Source: Sperchopsis tessellata (taxonomy: Eukaryota > Arthropoda > Insecta > Coleoptera > Hydrophilidae). Taken from it: DNA of 29,882 nt. The translations under genes and the position numbers were made by a program. Below the pieces are notes generated by a model. That model saw only the letters and a list, made by a program, of their open reading frames with translations, was not told the origin of the DNA and did not search any database. The stretch covers positions 1 to 29,882 of the forward strand of contig JAWQRN010000424.1 of NCBI GenBank assembly GCA_033557685.1, in the 5' to 3' direction. This document shows positions 1 through 9,035 of the stretch, piece after piece; within the stretch, counting starts at the first letter, position 1; each line of letters starts with the position of its first letter.

Positions 1-24
1 TATGTATATATATATATATATATA
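1..24. repeat. (TA)n microsatellite at window start
   Basis: Alternating TA with one TG interruption near base 5. It may continue to the left of the window. Confidence 0.8.
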
Positions 25-1099
25 ACAAGGGGTATTTTGTGTCTTATGTTACCCCACTGTTCTAAGGTACCTCCTTATATTGTACTAGTCTAACTGTATG
101 GCTTAAAAAATATATTAATTTTATTTGTAATAGTAATAACCGGCAACCTTGTTACTCGAAGTTTTATATATTTAACCTAGATTTTAGTACCTCGCCTCTT
201 TTCGATAGGTGATCGGTCTTTTAAATATTGATAAAATACTTTAAAAATATAAACTATATAAACATATACCTTGCAATTTGCTCGATATTCATGTAATACC
301 TATTAGAAGGTTTCAGTCACTATCACGAAATTGAAAAATCTGAGGAACCAATATAACAAACTGCACGTTTCACATTATTTGAAATACCACTGATTGCAAA
401 GAAGGTGAAACTAAGACAGGCAATCTACCTGCTCACAGTAAGCTACTTACAAATGTATTAGCACATCGACTGACGCAAACAATAATACTTGCTTAAACAA
501 CATTAACCACTACACTAAGCGAACCTACTGATTAGATAGCATAAAACTGTGTGTTATAATCAGCAGTTCATATCAAAGCTGTCGCACTTCAAATTAATTC
601 AACCAATAAATGCTTCTAATCTAAATTATAAAAGAAACTGGATTTATCGAGGTACTCATTCAATTTAAAAGTTATTTCACATCAAAATACATGGTAAAAT
701 TATGCAACATCATCCAGATTTACATCTTGTGTAAAATTTGTGATAAATCTTTTATACTCTCCGGCCACACCCTAATTATAATTATTAAGGTTATGAAAGA
801 GGAATATTTGATTAAGTAAAATAGTGTAAATACAGACGTTGCTCGTACAAAATATTTAGTTATTACTTGTCAAAAGAAATGTCTTAACCTTATATAGACT
901 CAGGTAAAATAAACGAACACTGAAAAAGGCATGTACTGTAAGCACAGTTAGGTAATTAGGGTCTGCACAACATCAAACAAGGGTGCAATAAAATAAAATA
1001 GCCGACAAGCTGCCAATGTGTTTAACAACACATATTTCCAACAATATAAAAAAAGTTTTTTCTCTAATGATATATCATAACATACCTTATGCATTAGTT
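25..1099. other. no gene seen
   Basis: AT-rich sequence without convincing coding potential on either strand and without recognised transposon motifs. It may be 5' flank or upstream intron of numb. Confidence 0.5.
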
Positions 1100-1700
1100 T
1101 AACATTTTACAAAAAAAATGTTTGGTTTGGTACAACTTAAAATATTTTGAACTCTACTGAATGTTCTAGATAAATGGTACAAATTTTGACATTTTTTTGT
1201 AAATTTTAGGGGTGCATTACTTAAAAATAGATTGAACTGTACAGGTTGTTCCAGAAATACGGTACAAACTTTTACTTTATTTGTAACTAATTTCGAGATA
1301 TTTACAATTTTATAAAAAAAAAACACATGTGCGGGAATAAGTTTAAGCAGCAATTTTTTTTTTTTTTTGATAGATTAAGAAATAATTTTCAGAACACATT
1401 TTTAGTTAAGATATGTTTCTTGTTTTAAGCATACTCGGATATTAATTTTATCATACAAGGTGTTCGTTTTAGAGGTGCTAATGCTAATGCTTTAACACTT
1501 TTTTATTTTAAAAGTATTGTCAGTAACACCCTATACCTATCTCCTGTCGTTTTTGAAATATTCAGCATTTTGAATTGTATCAATGTGAACTGCATAATTA
1601 ATATTTATTAAAGTTGGTCTTGGAATGTTCAACAATCAAATTTTATTTTTTAACTATTAAACGAAGTAGTTTAAATTAAACCGGATTAAATAAAAATGGT
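1100..1700. repeat. AT-rich flank with two diverged copies of a GTTC-motif repeat
   Basis: Two stretches about 85-90 bases apart look alike: around 1160 (atgttctagataaatggtac, followed by aaattttgac) and around 1245 (ttgttccagaaatacggtac, followed by aaacttttac). A third GTGTTC-motif stretch is near 1458. Such strings often sit at ends of insect DNA transposons, so this could be terminal material of the relic that follows. No coding potential is believable here. Confidence 0.35.
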
Positions 1701-1724
1701 GTACATCATAAGATTGTTTTTTGG

Positions 1725-2520
1725 CTTCTAAAATATATACGCAAATATGTCCAGCAGAGAGATATCCAAATGTACGAGCATTTAAACACACAAATGAAAG
1801 AATTGAAAGAACTGGAAAGTTTGAGTATGGGATAAAGGAAAGGCCAGGGAAGAAAATAAATTTTGAATAATAGAAAGTGTAATTGAGTCCCCTCGTATAT
1901 CAATAAGAACGATTCAAATAATTACGGGAATAAATAAAACGTCTATTTGGCAAACATTAAATAATTATAAGTTCCATTCTTACTATTTACTAGACCTGGA
2001 TCAAGAGGACTTCCGGAGAAGTTACTAAATTTCTCTCAGTGGACGCTGCAAAGAGAGCAAGAAGAGCCTTCTTTAATTATATCCTGTTTATGGATAGAGC
2101 CATTTTTCATAATACTGGTCATGTTTATGGACATAATTATCATTATTACAATAATGAAAATCCATATGCTTAATATTTGGACCATATTTCTTTGAAAACA
2201 ATTTGACAAGACCAAACTATTAAGTTTTTTGTAACTATGGTAACAGTAAGATGGAGCTTTAGCTCACTACAGCCATGCTGTAAGAGACTATTTAAACAAT
2301 CAATATCCCAATAGATAAATTGGTAGGAGAGGCCTAGTTTATCTACCAGCTAATCTAACGTTGTTAATTTTTTTTTTGTTCACCAAATCCTGCCAACAAT
2401 TATAGAAGACATGAAGAGGAGGATAATAAATGCATGTGTCAGTAAATAATTTTAAACTTGTCTGAGAGAAAATGGTAGTTGCGTAGAGAACGTATTATAA
2501 TTTGCTGGATATGAGATATA
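1725..2520 (+). pseudogene. decayed DDE transposase of the IS630/Tc1/mariner supergroup
   Basis: Conceptual translation across several frames recovers the ordered blocks of an insect DDE transposase of the kind with an N-terminal helix-turn-helix (DUF4817-like). These are AERYPNVRAFKHTNERIERTGKF (about 1745-1815), ESVIESPRISIRTI then GINKTSIWQTL (about 1880-1960), FYNYILFMDRAIFHNTGH (about 2073-2125, with the catalytic Asp in FMDRA), a short ENPYA block near 2157, GPYFFENNLTRPNY (about 2178-2220), HYSHAVRDYLNNQYPN then IGRRGLVYLPANLT (about 2260-2355) and IEDMKRRIINACVS (about 2402-2443). Numerous stops and frameshifts make it dead. No clear terminal repeats were found. The GGTGTTCG-type motif near 1458 may mark the 5' side. 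Confidence 0.72.
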
Positions 2521-2564
2521 TACCATTCTGGCAAAACTGGACACGTCAGATCTGAAATCAGAAC

Positions 2565-3864
2565 GAGAATTGTCGATAGAGGGGAAATACATGAAGTGGT
2601 TAGAAAGTTTTACCAAGAACTATATCGAAATGGAACATGAAACGTATAAACATCTCTTCAGAGGAAGAAGTTCCACTAATATTACCCTCAGAAGTTGCAC
2701 ATGCAATAATGAATCAAAACTGTATACGTCAGATCTGAAACCGGTGAGATCTAGATAGAAAATTGATACTAGTGGAAGAATGCAACAATTACCTTACCAT
2801 CCCATCAATCTCACATCTAAGACTTATATGATCCTTACCAAAATTATTATGAAGCTCCTTATATATCAATTCGATTCATACCAATTCAAAGAACAGGAAG
2901 GTTTTCATAAAGTATATAGCAGTATTGACCACGTTCATACAATGCGCAAATTAATATCTAGATTGTACGAGTACAACATATCACTATGATGTGCTTTCGT
3001 AGGCTACGAGAAAACATTTGACTCCACCAAAGATCAACAATAATAAAAACTTTAGCCCGAAATGGGATTTCATCCACCTACACGGTGGTGATTGGAAACA
3101 TCTATAAAAGTCACACCGAACGTTAAAGTACATCAAGAAAAAGAAACATTTGATATTCGGGGAGACAGGTCACCACCTAAGTTCTAGAGTATATGTTCCG
3201 TGAGCTAGAATGGGAACACAGGGGCATAAAGGAGAATATCTTATCCATTTGAGATTTTCAGATATCGTATCATATTATTTGCACTCACTATCGAAGAGCT
3301 CCAGAACAAATGCGAACATGACTAACTAGTTTCCAAAGTAAAAAATATTGGCCTTGGGATGAATATTCATAAAACGAAAGTGATGCTCAATGATCTAGAA
3401 ATGCCAGCCAATGTGAACATCGAGGGCACATTAATTGAAACCGTAACATCATACATGCATTTGAGCCAGCTCATAACTATGGATGAAGATATTCCCTTGG
3501 ATATAAACCAAATAACATAACTAGCACGGAATACAACTGTGTGTTTAAAACGCAGAGCCTTCGTGGACTTTAAAGACATCGCGAATAACGAAGTATTAAC
3601 ATATATATGATGGGTTTGAGAATTTGTGGTAGAAGGCGCTATGCATGGATAAGAAATCAGATTAAGTTCAGGGATGTTATAGGGACGATTAAGATGCAAA
3701 AGTGGATATGGGCAGGACATCTTGGAAGAAGAACAGATCATCGAAGGTCAAAGGAGTCAAACCTTGTGGAAGCCGAGAGACAACGCAAGAGCAATACGAA
3801 TCAGGTGGGACAAAGATCTCAAATTTTTTCGATAGTCATGTGGAACTTAGGAATACCTTTGCCC

Positions 3865-3865
<1 letters not shown>
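2565..3865 (+). pseudogene. RTE-like non-LTR retrotransposon relic (reverse transcriptase, 5'-truncated)
   Basis: Blocks of a LINE reverse transcriptase appear in order across shifting frames. They are RGEIHEVVRKFYQELYRNG (about 2578-2635), FKEQEGFHKVYSSIDHVHT (about 2885-2940), YEYNISL then FVGYEKTFDST (about 2970-3028), LRFSDIV (about 3248-3270, where the usual FADD box has lost one Asp), ALTIEELQNKCEHD (about 3280-3320), IGLGMNIHKTKVMLNDLEMP (about 3350-3410), IETVTSYMHLSQLITMDEDI (about 3436-3495), LKRRAFVDF (about 3545-3570) and KMQKWIWAGHLGRRTDHR (about 3692-3745). The endonuclease part is missing. The copy ends in a (TA)n tract. The RTE/BovB-like assignment is from motif wording only. 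Confidence 0.78.

Positions 3866-3904
<39 letters not shown>
3866..3904. repeat. (TA)n microsatellite at LINE 3' end
   Basis: A run of about 19 TA units follows the last recognisable LINE coding block. Simple-sequence tails are common at the 3' ends of RTE-type LINEs, so this may mark the end of the retrotransposon copy. Confidence 0.85.
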
Positions 3905-3905
<1 letters not shown>

Positions 3906-4600
3906 TAATAAATATATATAAAAAATGACAGATGGTGAACCAAAGAAATAAAAGTAGTAAAAACCCCATACACAGAGTCGGTAAAATTCGAACCTGTCTG
4001 TAAAACAGGTAAAAGGGTCAGAAAGACCAATAACAACAAAAATATATTATATTATAAATTAATTAAGAAAATAAGTTAAGCACAATCCAATGGCATGGAA
4101 GAAAACCAAACAAGAGATAAACCATTATCCAGAAAGTGTGGGAAAAATGTTTAATGTTTGTTATATTTTTGTGAATTATTTTAATGAATATGTAAATTAT
4201 TTCATTGGTCATAGGTAACTGAATTCATTAAGATGAATGAAACAATCTAAAATGCCAAGGGCAGGGGGGAATCCATTATTATAATCAAAAAGAAAAGAGT
4301 AAAAACCGAAAAAGTGCATCAAAAGTTAGGCACAAGGTAGCAAAAAAGAGAAAAAATCCACACTAAAGGGGACATCAAAAGGATTTGGATCCCTTCAGTC
4401 TTCAATCAGGGTTTGGTTCTAGTAAAGTAGAAAAAATCACTGACAAGCCTTCGGTATCACATTTATATTTCTAAGAAATTCCGTCCTTGTTTGTGAGATT
4501 CAACAGAATAGAAATTTTAAAAATCCGGAAAGTGGCCAGCGGAAAAAAAAAATGCACTGCCAACCCATATGAACTTTTTTTCAGATTTATATATATGTAT
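3905..4600. other. no gene seen
   Basis: Purine-rich on the plus strand over 4000-4560. A minus-strand B-box-like string (ggttcgaatttt) lies near 3985-3998, but without an accompanying A box it is not called as a SINE. Confidence 0.4.
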
Positions 4601-4605
4601 ATACT

Positions 4606-4690
4606 CAGGTAACCCCCGCTTATCGCGAGGGATACGTTCCGGACATTGTTGCGATAAGCGAAACTGCGCGATAAACGGGGGATTTTTTAA
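4606..4690 (+). repeat. pogo/Tigger-like terminal hairpin fragment
   Basis: The sequence starts CAGGTAACCCCCGC and forms an imperfect hairpin. Positions 4613-4627 (cccccgcttatcgcg) pair with 4667-4681 (cgcgataaacggggg) with one mismatch, and gcgataagcg at 4651-4660 is a further partner for the left arm. CAGG-starting ends with subterminal CGATAAGCG-type strings are typical of pogo/Tigger-related DNA transposons and their MITEs. No opposite end or transposase was found, so this may be a solo end. Family assignment is an inference. Confidence 0.45.
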
Positions 4691-5395
4691 TATGACGCCT
4701 GCAACCGGAAATAATAGCAGAAATTAGGCTTGTAAAAGCTTTTTATAGAAAACTATTAAAATAACAGTTTATTGAAATTTTTTTTTAATAATAATAATAA
4801 ATTAGTATGTGCATAATTGACAAAACAATATCACTGTTTGTGTGAAATTGACAACTTACATATTGATGAATCCATGGCTTTAAACTTACCATTTACAGTA
4901 GACATACCATAATTGGTTTTAAACTATCGATTTATTGCAAATCAAATTTATTTAAATTTTTTTTACTAGCATATATATATTCAATAATATTGGAGGATAC
5001 CATAATAATTTACGTTTATCTCTTAAGCTAGTTATCTGCGGGCGGTTTCAAAACTAAGAAAATTATTTCAAAATAGATATGTTATCAATGGTCTAAGTTA
5101 TATTTATATATGATTTAAGTTATGACCATATCCAATAAGAAGAAGTTACGGTCAAGAAAACGTGTTTAAAATGATAGAATAGGAATAAAAAATTCACACA
5201 AATTTTTCTAATTAGTTTGCTTTTAAATTATCCAAATAATATTTTGATATACCACCCTTGGACATTTCCTTTATCCGTCACTGATCAGTAGACATGGAAC
5301 TAAGAAAACCCTGAATATAACGGTAAACACTATTCAATTTTCCAAGTAAAAAGCGGCAGAAAAAAAACAGCGATTTACTGATTCAGAAGGTGAAG
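4691..5395. other. no gene seen
   Basis: AT-rich spacer between the Tigger-like hairpin and the SINE, with no coding motif recognised. It could include the body of the non-autonomous element that begins at 4606. Confidence 0.4.
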
Positions 5396-5399
5396 GCAA

Positions 5400-5640
5400 A
5401 GCGCCTCGGTAGCCATATAGGTAAGAGCGTTGGGGCGTTAGCTATGCGACTTTGAGGTTGCCCGGGTTCGATTCCCCGCCCAGGAGAATTTTATTACGTA
5501 AAATCTCAGGGGCTTGGAGTCAATTCGTTCAAAATGATTAGAATTGGTTTAAAAACACATAGGTATTGACAATCGCCTAACGGCTACAGTCATTAATTGA
5601 TTAAAAAAAGGTGCAGGCAAGACCCTATTAAGAAATATTC
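5400..5640 (+). mobile_element. tRNA-derived SINE
   Basis: The head is tRNA-like. cctcggtagccatatagg followed by taagagcg (5404-5429) resembles the D-arm/A-box region (compare TAGCTCAGNNGGTAGAGCG), and gggttcgattcc (5464-5475) is a near-consensus B box of the internal RNA polymerase III promoter, about 35-40 bases downstream as expected. A non-tRNA body follows, including an EVE-free AT-rich tail to about 5640. The tRNA-like part is too diverged, and the body too long, for a functional tRNA. The 3' boundary is uncertain. Confidence 0.72.
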
Positions 5641-5750
5641 TCCTTACAAGAATGAGAAATAAAATAATTATGTACGCATGAGTAATAAAAAGTAGTATTG
5701 ATTTATTAAAATCATTAATTTTAAATCAACAAAAACTGATAACTATCTTT

Positions 5751-7110
5751 AGGTTATTTTTAAATTTCATTCGATGATAAATAATTTTATGTAAATAAAA
5801 TTTCAGAAAAAAGATCGTTGCCAATAGTATTAGAAGTTTTGAACTAGACCCTCCAAAAGGATATGAGGGAGGGAGCTATGGAAACAAATTCGTATTATGT
5901 CAAGTCTCTGACATTTTAGAGTATAACCAAGTTTGGTTCAACTCGCTTAACATTTATTTCTATATAGAGTTTAAGGTACATAAATGAGTGATTTTAAACT
6001 TGAGGACAGGAGCGTGATGAAATTGCTATCGAAAGAAGATAATAACCCAAATAATATCCATGAGAGAATGTTGGCTGTGTATGGGAAAAATAGTCCGTCC
6101 TATTTTCAAGTAAAATTTTGGCGTAAGCATTAAAATGGGGCAGGAAATTAAAGTACGGAAGACCTTTGGAAGTATGAACACAGTAGACTATAAAGAAAGT
6201 TGAAGATTCGGTTTTGACTGACCGCCAAGTAACAGTTTCAGTTATTGAAATAGAAACAGGAATATCAGAAACATCTCATTTTAAGATCCTACATGAAGAT
6301 TTGGGGATGAACCAGGTGGCGGCATGGTGGGCTCTCAGGCTGCTCAGTCCCGAACAAAAATTGTGTACGCGAAAAATTTGCAAGGAGAATTTAATTATTT
6401 TATCATCAGATGATCCCAACCATGAAACAATAGTCCATGCTGGGTGGGGGTTCATAGGGGCCTTCCACACACAAGAAGGCGGAGACGCAATTCATAGCGG
6501 AAAAGTGATGGACACAGTTTTCTGGGACGCGGAGGGGATTCTATTGGTTGAGTATATGCCAAAAGGGTCTATGATAACGGGGAATGTCTACCAAGAAACA
6601 ATCAACATTTTGAAAGCTGCTATACGTGAGAAAAGACCCCACAATTATGCCCAGAAAACTGAACTGCTCGACAACAGCAGTGTACATAAGGCACAAATCA
6701 TTGAATGCGGCTTCGAGGAATTACCACATCCACCTTACAGTCTCAACCTTCCCCCTGTGACTATTATCTTTCTGAAATTCAAAAAACACTTGAGGAAGCA
6801 TTACTTTTTTTAATAAGGACTTGGAAAACGCTGTGGAGACGTATTTTGCAGGGTCTCCAAAAGAAGTTTTTTTCGAGGGCAAAGCGTTATTAGAAACCCG
6901 TTCGAATAAGTGTGTAAGCTTTAATGGGTCCTATGTTAAAAAATTAAATTTTGTTTGTTCTCTAACTCGTTTTCTTAATGGCTAGGTAGATAACATAAAA
7001 AAATCCCCTTCGTAGATACGTTTTGTATATCAAATTAATGAATACATGCAAAAGAGTTATAACTTTAGCAAATACCAAATTTCTCTCGTAATTTCGTGCA
7101 ATACACCTAA
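5751..7110 (+). mobile_element. mariner element, probable full extent
   Basis: The 3' end reads gtgcaatacacctaa (7096-7110) followed by TA, the mariner target dinucleotide. Its inverse begins TTAGGTGTATTGCAC. A weaker candidate for the 5' end is TTAGGTTATTTT at 5751, though it is not directly preceded by TA. The resulting length of about 1.36 kb is normal for a mariner with its transposase in the middle. The 3' end is fairly good; the 5' end is tentative. Confidence 0.5.
5984..6945 (+). pseudogene. mariner transposase relic with stops, frameshifts and a lost catalytic block
   Basis: The start is at ATG 5984, reading MSDFKLEDRSVMKLLSKED then HERMLAVYGKNSPSYFQVKFW, the N-terminal helix-turn-helix of mariner. 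A stop occurs at 6131. The next open stretch carries TDRQVTVSVIEIETGIS, ILHEDLGM and RLLSPEQK, the WVPR-HEDL region. The GDETW block holding the first catalytic Asp is missing. GKVMDTVFWDAEGILLVEYMPKG follows, then LLDNSSVHKAQ (HDNAPAH counterpart, second Asp kept) and FEELPHPPYSLNL. A frameshift near 6750 puts the CDYYL block with the third Asp in another frame. A third frame continues DLENAVETYFAGSPKEVFFEGK to SFNGSYVKK near 6945. Inactive copy; neighbours are unrelated repeats. Confidence 0.9.
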
Positions 7111-7112
7111 TA

Positions 7113-7880
7113 TTCTTTGCAATTTTTGTTAATAACAAATTAAATTTTCGTATTATAATTTACAAAATTTGTTTCCTGCGTGTGGACGACCCTATAATAT
7201 TGACTTTTGAAACTAAAAATGTATCTGTAATTATACTTATACTGATATGTTAGTAATAGCGAGAGACTTTTAGTTGCATACCTGCTTTGACGCCCTCTCT
7301 TATAAGGAATAAGAAGTAAAGTTTTTCACATACTTAAGTGCGTTCTTATTTTAATAATGATGCCCGTGAAGAGGCATTCAATTTCACACTCATTTATTTG
7401 GTCCAAGGACAATTGTGAGAACTGTTAGAATAATATGTTAATGTTTAAATAGAGAAACTAAAAATGATGTTGGGTAATGAAATACGCCACTTCGCAGGTT
7501 TATATAGAGCGCTAAATAAATAAAATTAAGTAAGCTTACTGTTAATAGCTCTCAACATTTTATTACATAGCCATTATTTAAATCTGACAAAGGATTTTTT
7601 TGGACAGTTTTAATGCTAGGGATATTCAAATTGTGGCCTCCATTTGCCGCCTACCTACTTTTTGAATTTTCTATATATTTGCAATCAACGGGGTAGAGGA
7701 AGACATTTTTGAAGCAATTACGTACAGTTTGACCAACGATAAAAATCGGACCAAAAACAAAATTTTACTGAATTTTTCAAAAACGAAATCACGAACCAAT
7801 TGATTTTATTCGTTCGGGAACGGGCGATGATGTAATGAAAATAGAAATATTAGTGAATAGTTAAAAAAAAACGTGGGAGA
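7113..7880. other. no gene seen
   Basis: AT-rich spacer after the mariner. No motif was recognised on either strand until the reverse transcriptase scrap at 7887. Confidence 0.45.
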
Positions 7881-7886
7881 TAAGTT

Positions 7887-7934
7887 AATATTTCAATGTA
7901 TGCTGATGATGTAGTGATATTAAAAGAGAGATGA
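7887..7934 (+). pseudogene. short reverse transcriptase scrap (YADD box)
   Basis: Codons from 7893 read SMYADDVVILKER then stop at 7932. YADDVVIL is the catalytic Asp-Asp box of LINE-type reverse transcriptases. No other recognisable RT block lies nearby, so this is a very short remnant. A chance occurrence is unlikely but not excluded for so few residues. Confidence 0.5.
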
Positions 7935-8421
7935 GTTGATTGTTAGATGGATAGTCATTACTACGATTATATTTAAACCAGGTAGGTTATATTTACAATT
8001 TATAATAAAGACTATATTACTTCTATAAGTCAAAATCAAACACACATCTTGTTTTAAAATTCAAAATTTGTATTTGAAAATTTTCACACTTCTAAGGAAT
8101 TAAAACCATTCAATTAATAGATATAAAACATGTTACTTTAGTTAGAGGAAAACTCAGTTTTTGTTTTCCAGTTTCCCAGTGGACTATGGTCTTGATATTT
8201 TTATCTTTAGGATACTCGCTCTAATAGCTCTCATTTAGGTAAATATTATAAATGCGGTTTCTTTTAGATATATAGGTAGAAACATGTTGATAACGTGAAT
8301 TAAATGAGTATAAACATGCAATTTCTCCCAGTATAGGAATCAATATGCTACAACTACGCTATTGTAGAATACTATATATTGTGAATAATGCTATCAGAAT
8401 AGTCATTAAATGTATAAGAAT

Positions 8422-8492
8422 GGTGTTTACAGGTAGAAACAATGTAGAGGCTCTGAATAGTGTCCACTATCGCAAGGGACATTTTCAAGGTG
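8422..8492 (+). repeat. diverged copy of the 14.2-kb/29.8-kb dispersed repeat
   Basis: tgtttacaggtagaaacaat, then gtagaggctctga and gtccactatcgcaagggac, align in order with the repeat at 14213-14286 (gtttccgggtggaaaccgtg, gtacaggctctga, gtccactgttgcaagggac). The gccgacgtttc segment between the last two blocks is lost here. This is an older copy of the same family, lying just upstream of the first visible numb exon. Confidence 0.65.
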
Positions 8493-8494
8493 AG

Positions 8495-8801
8495 TGCTGT
8501 TACTTCAAAGAAAGAACTCAACACACTGAGCCTTTACACGAAAATACTATTAATAACTGTGGCAGTCTATTATATTTAAGTCAATAAATGCTATTTTAAT
8601 CCAGTTCATTTATGTCAAATTTCTATTTTGAAGGGAAAATTCTTGTCTAATCATTCATATTTGTCTGTCAAATATTTGAGGTTGCACAGTACAAATGGGA
8701 AATTTACATTGCATTTTCAAAATACATTTACTATAATATTTTTTCTCTTATGTCTAATACTTTATTATATACTTTTAATTTATTAAATATTTTAATTGCA
8801 G
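8495..8801. other. upstream numb intron, 3' end
   Basis: AT-rich sequence leading to the acceptor at 8800-8801. A short ATGGGAAAT-starting frame near 8695 ends after 13 codons and is not a numb first exon. Nothing else was seen. Confidence 0.55.
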
Positions 8802-9035
8802 AGACGGAGTTTACGGTCCCCTAGGAAAATGGACCGTTTGAGGAGATCGTTCAGGGATTCTTTCCGGAGACGAAAAGAGCGTGTTCCGGAGAGTTCTAAA
8901 CCTCATCAGTGGCAGGCAGACGAGTCAGCTGTACGTTCTGGAACATGTACATTTGCAGTCAAATATTTAGGATGTGTTGAGGTGTTCGAGTCTCGGGGTA
9001 TGCAAGTCTGCGAGGAAGCTTTAAAAGTTTTAAGG
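8802..9035 (+). CDS. numb: numb exon with short-form start codon and first half of PTB domain
   Basis: The acceptor AG is at 8800-8801 after an AT-rich tract ending tttaattgcag. The donor is agg|gtaggt, with the exon ending at 9035 in phase 0 after KVLR. From the Met at 8829 the exon encodes the polybasic membrane-binding segment with Ser7 and Ser11 (RRSFRDSF, an aPKC target in the family), then VPESSKPHQWQADE and the opening PTB strands FAVKYLGCVEV and ESRGMQVCEEALKVLR. Before the Met the exon stays open for nine codons reading RRSLRSPRK, which resembles the residues preceding the internal Met of fly Numb. The exon is therefore probably coding from 8802 in a long isoform whose first exon lies elsewhere. 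Confidence 0.95.

Noticed and set aside
1099..1353. 84-codon minus-strand open frame
   Set aside because: Phe/Lys-rich composition explained by A/T tracts; no motif or start context.
3985..3998. Minus-strand B box (ggttcgaatttt) as a SINE
   Set aside because: No A box at the proper distance and only a partial B-box match.
5404..5485. Functional tRNA gene
   Set aside because: Acceptor stem pairing and the anticodon arm are poor, and a long SINE-like body follows.
8695..8736. ATGGGAAAT start as a candidate myristoylated first exon of long-form numb
   Set aside because: Stops after 13 codons, no splice donor, and no similarity to the insect long-form N-terminus.
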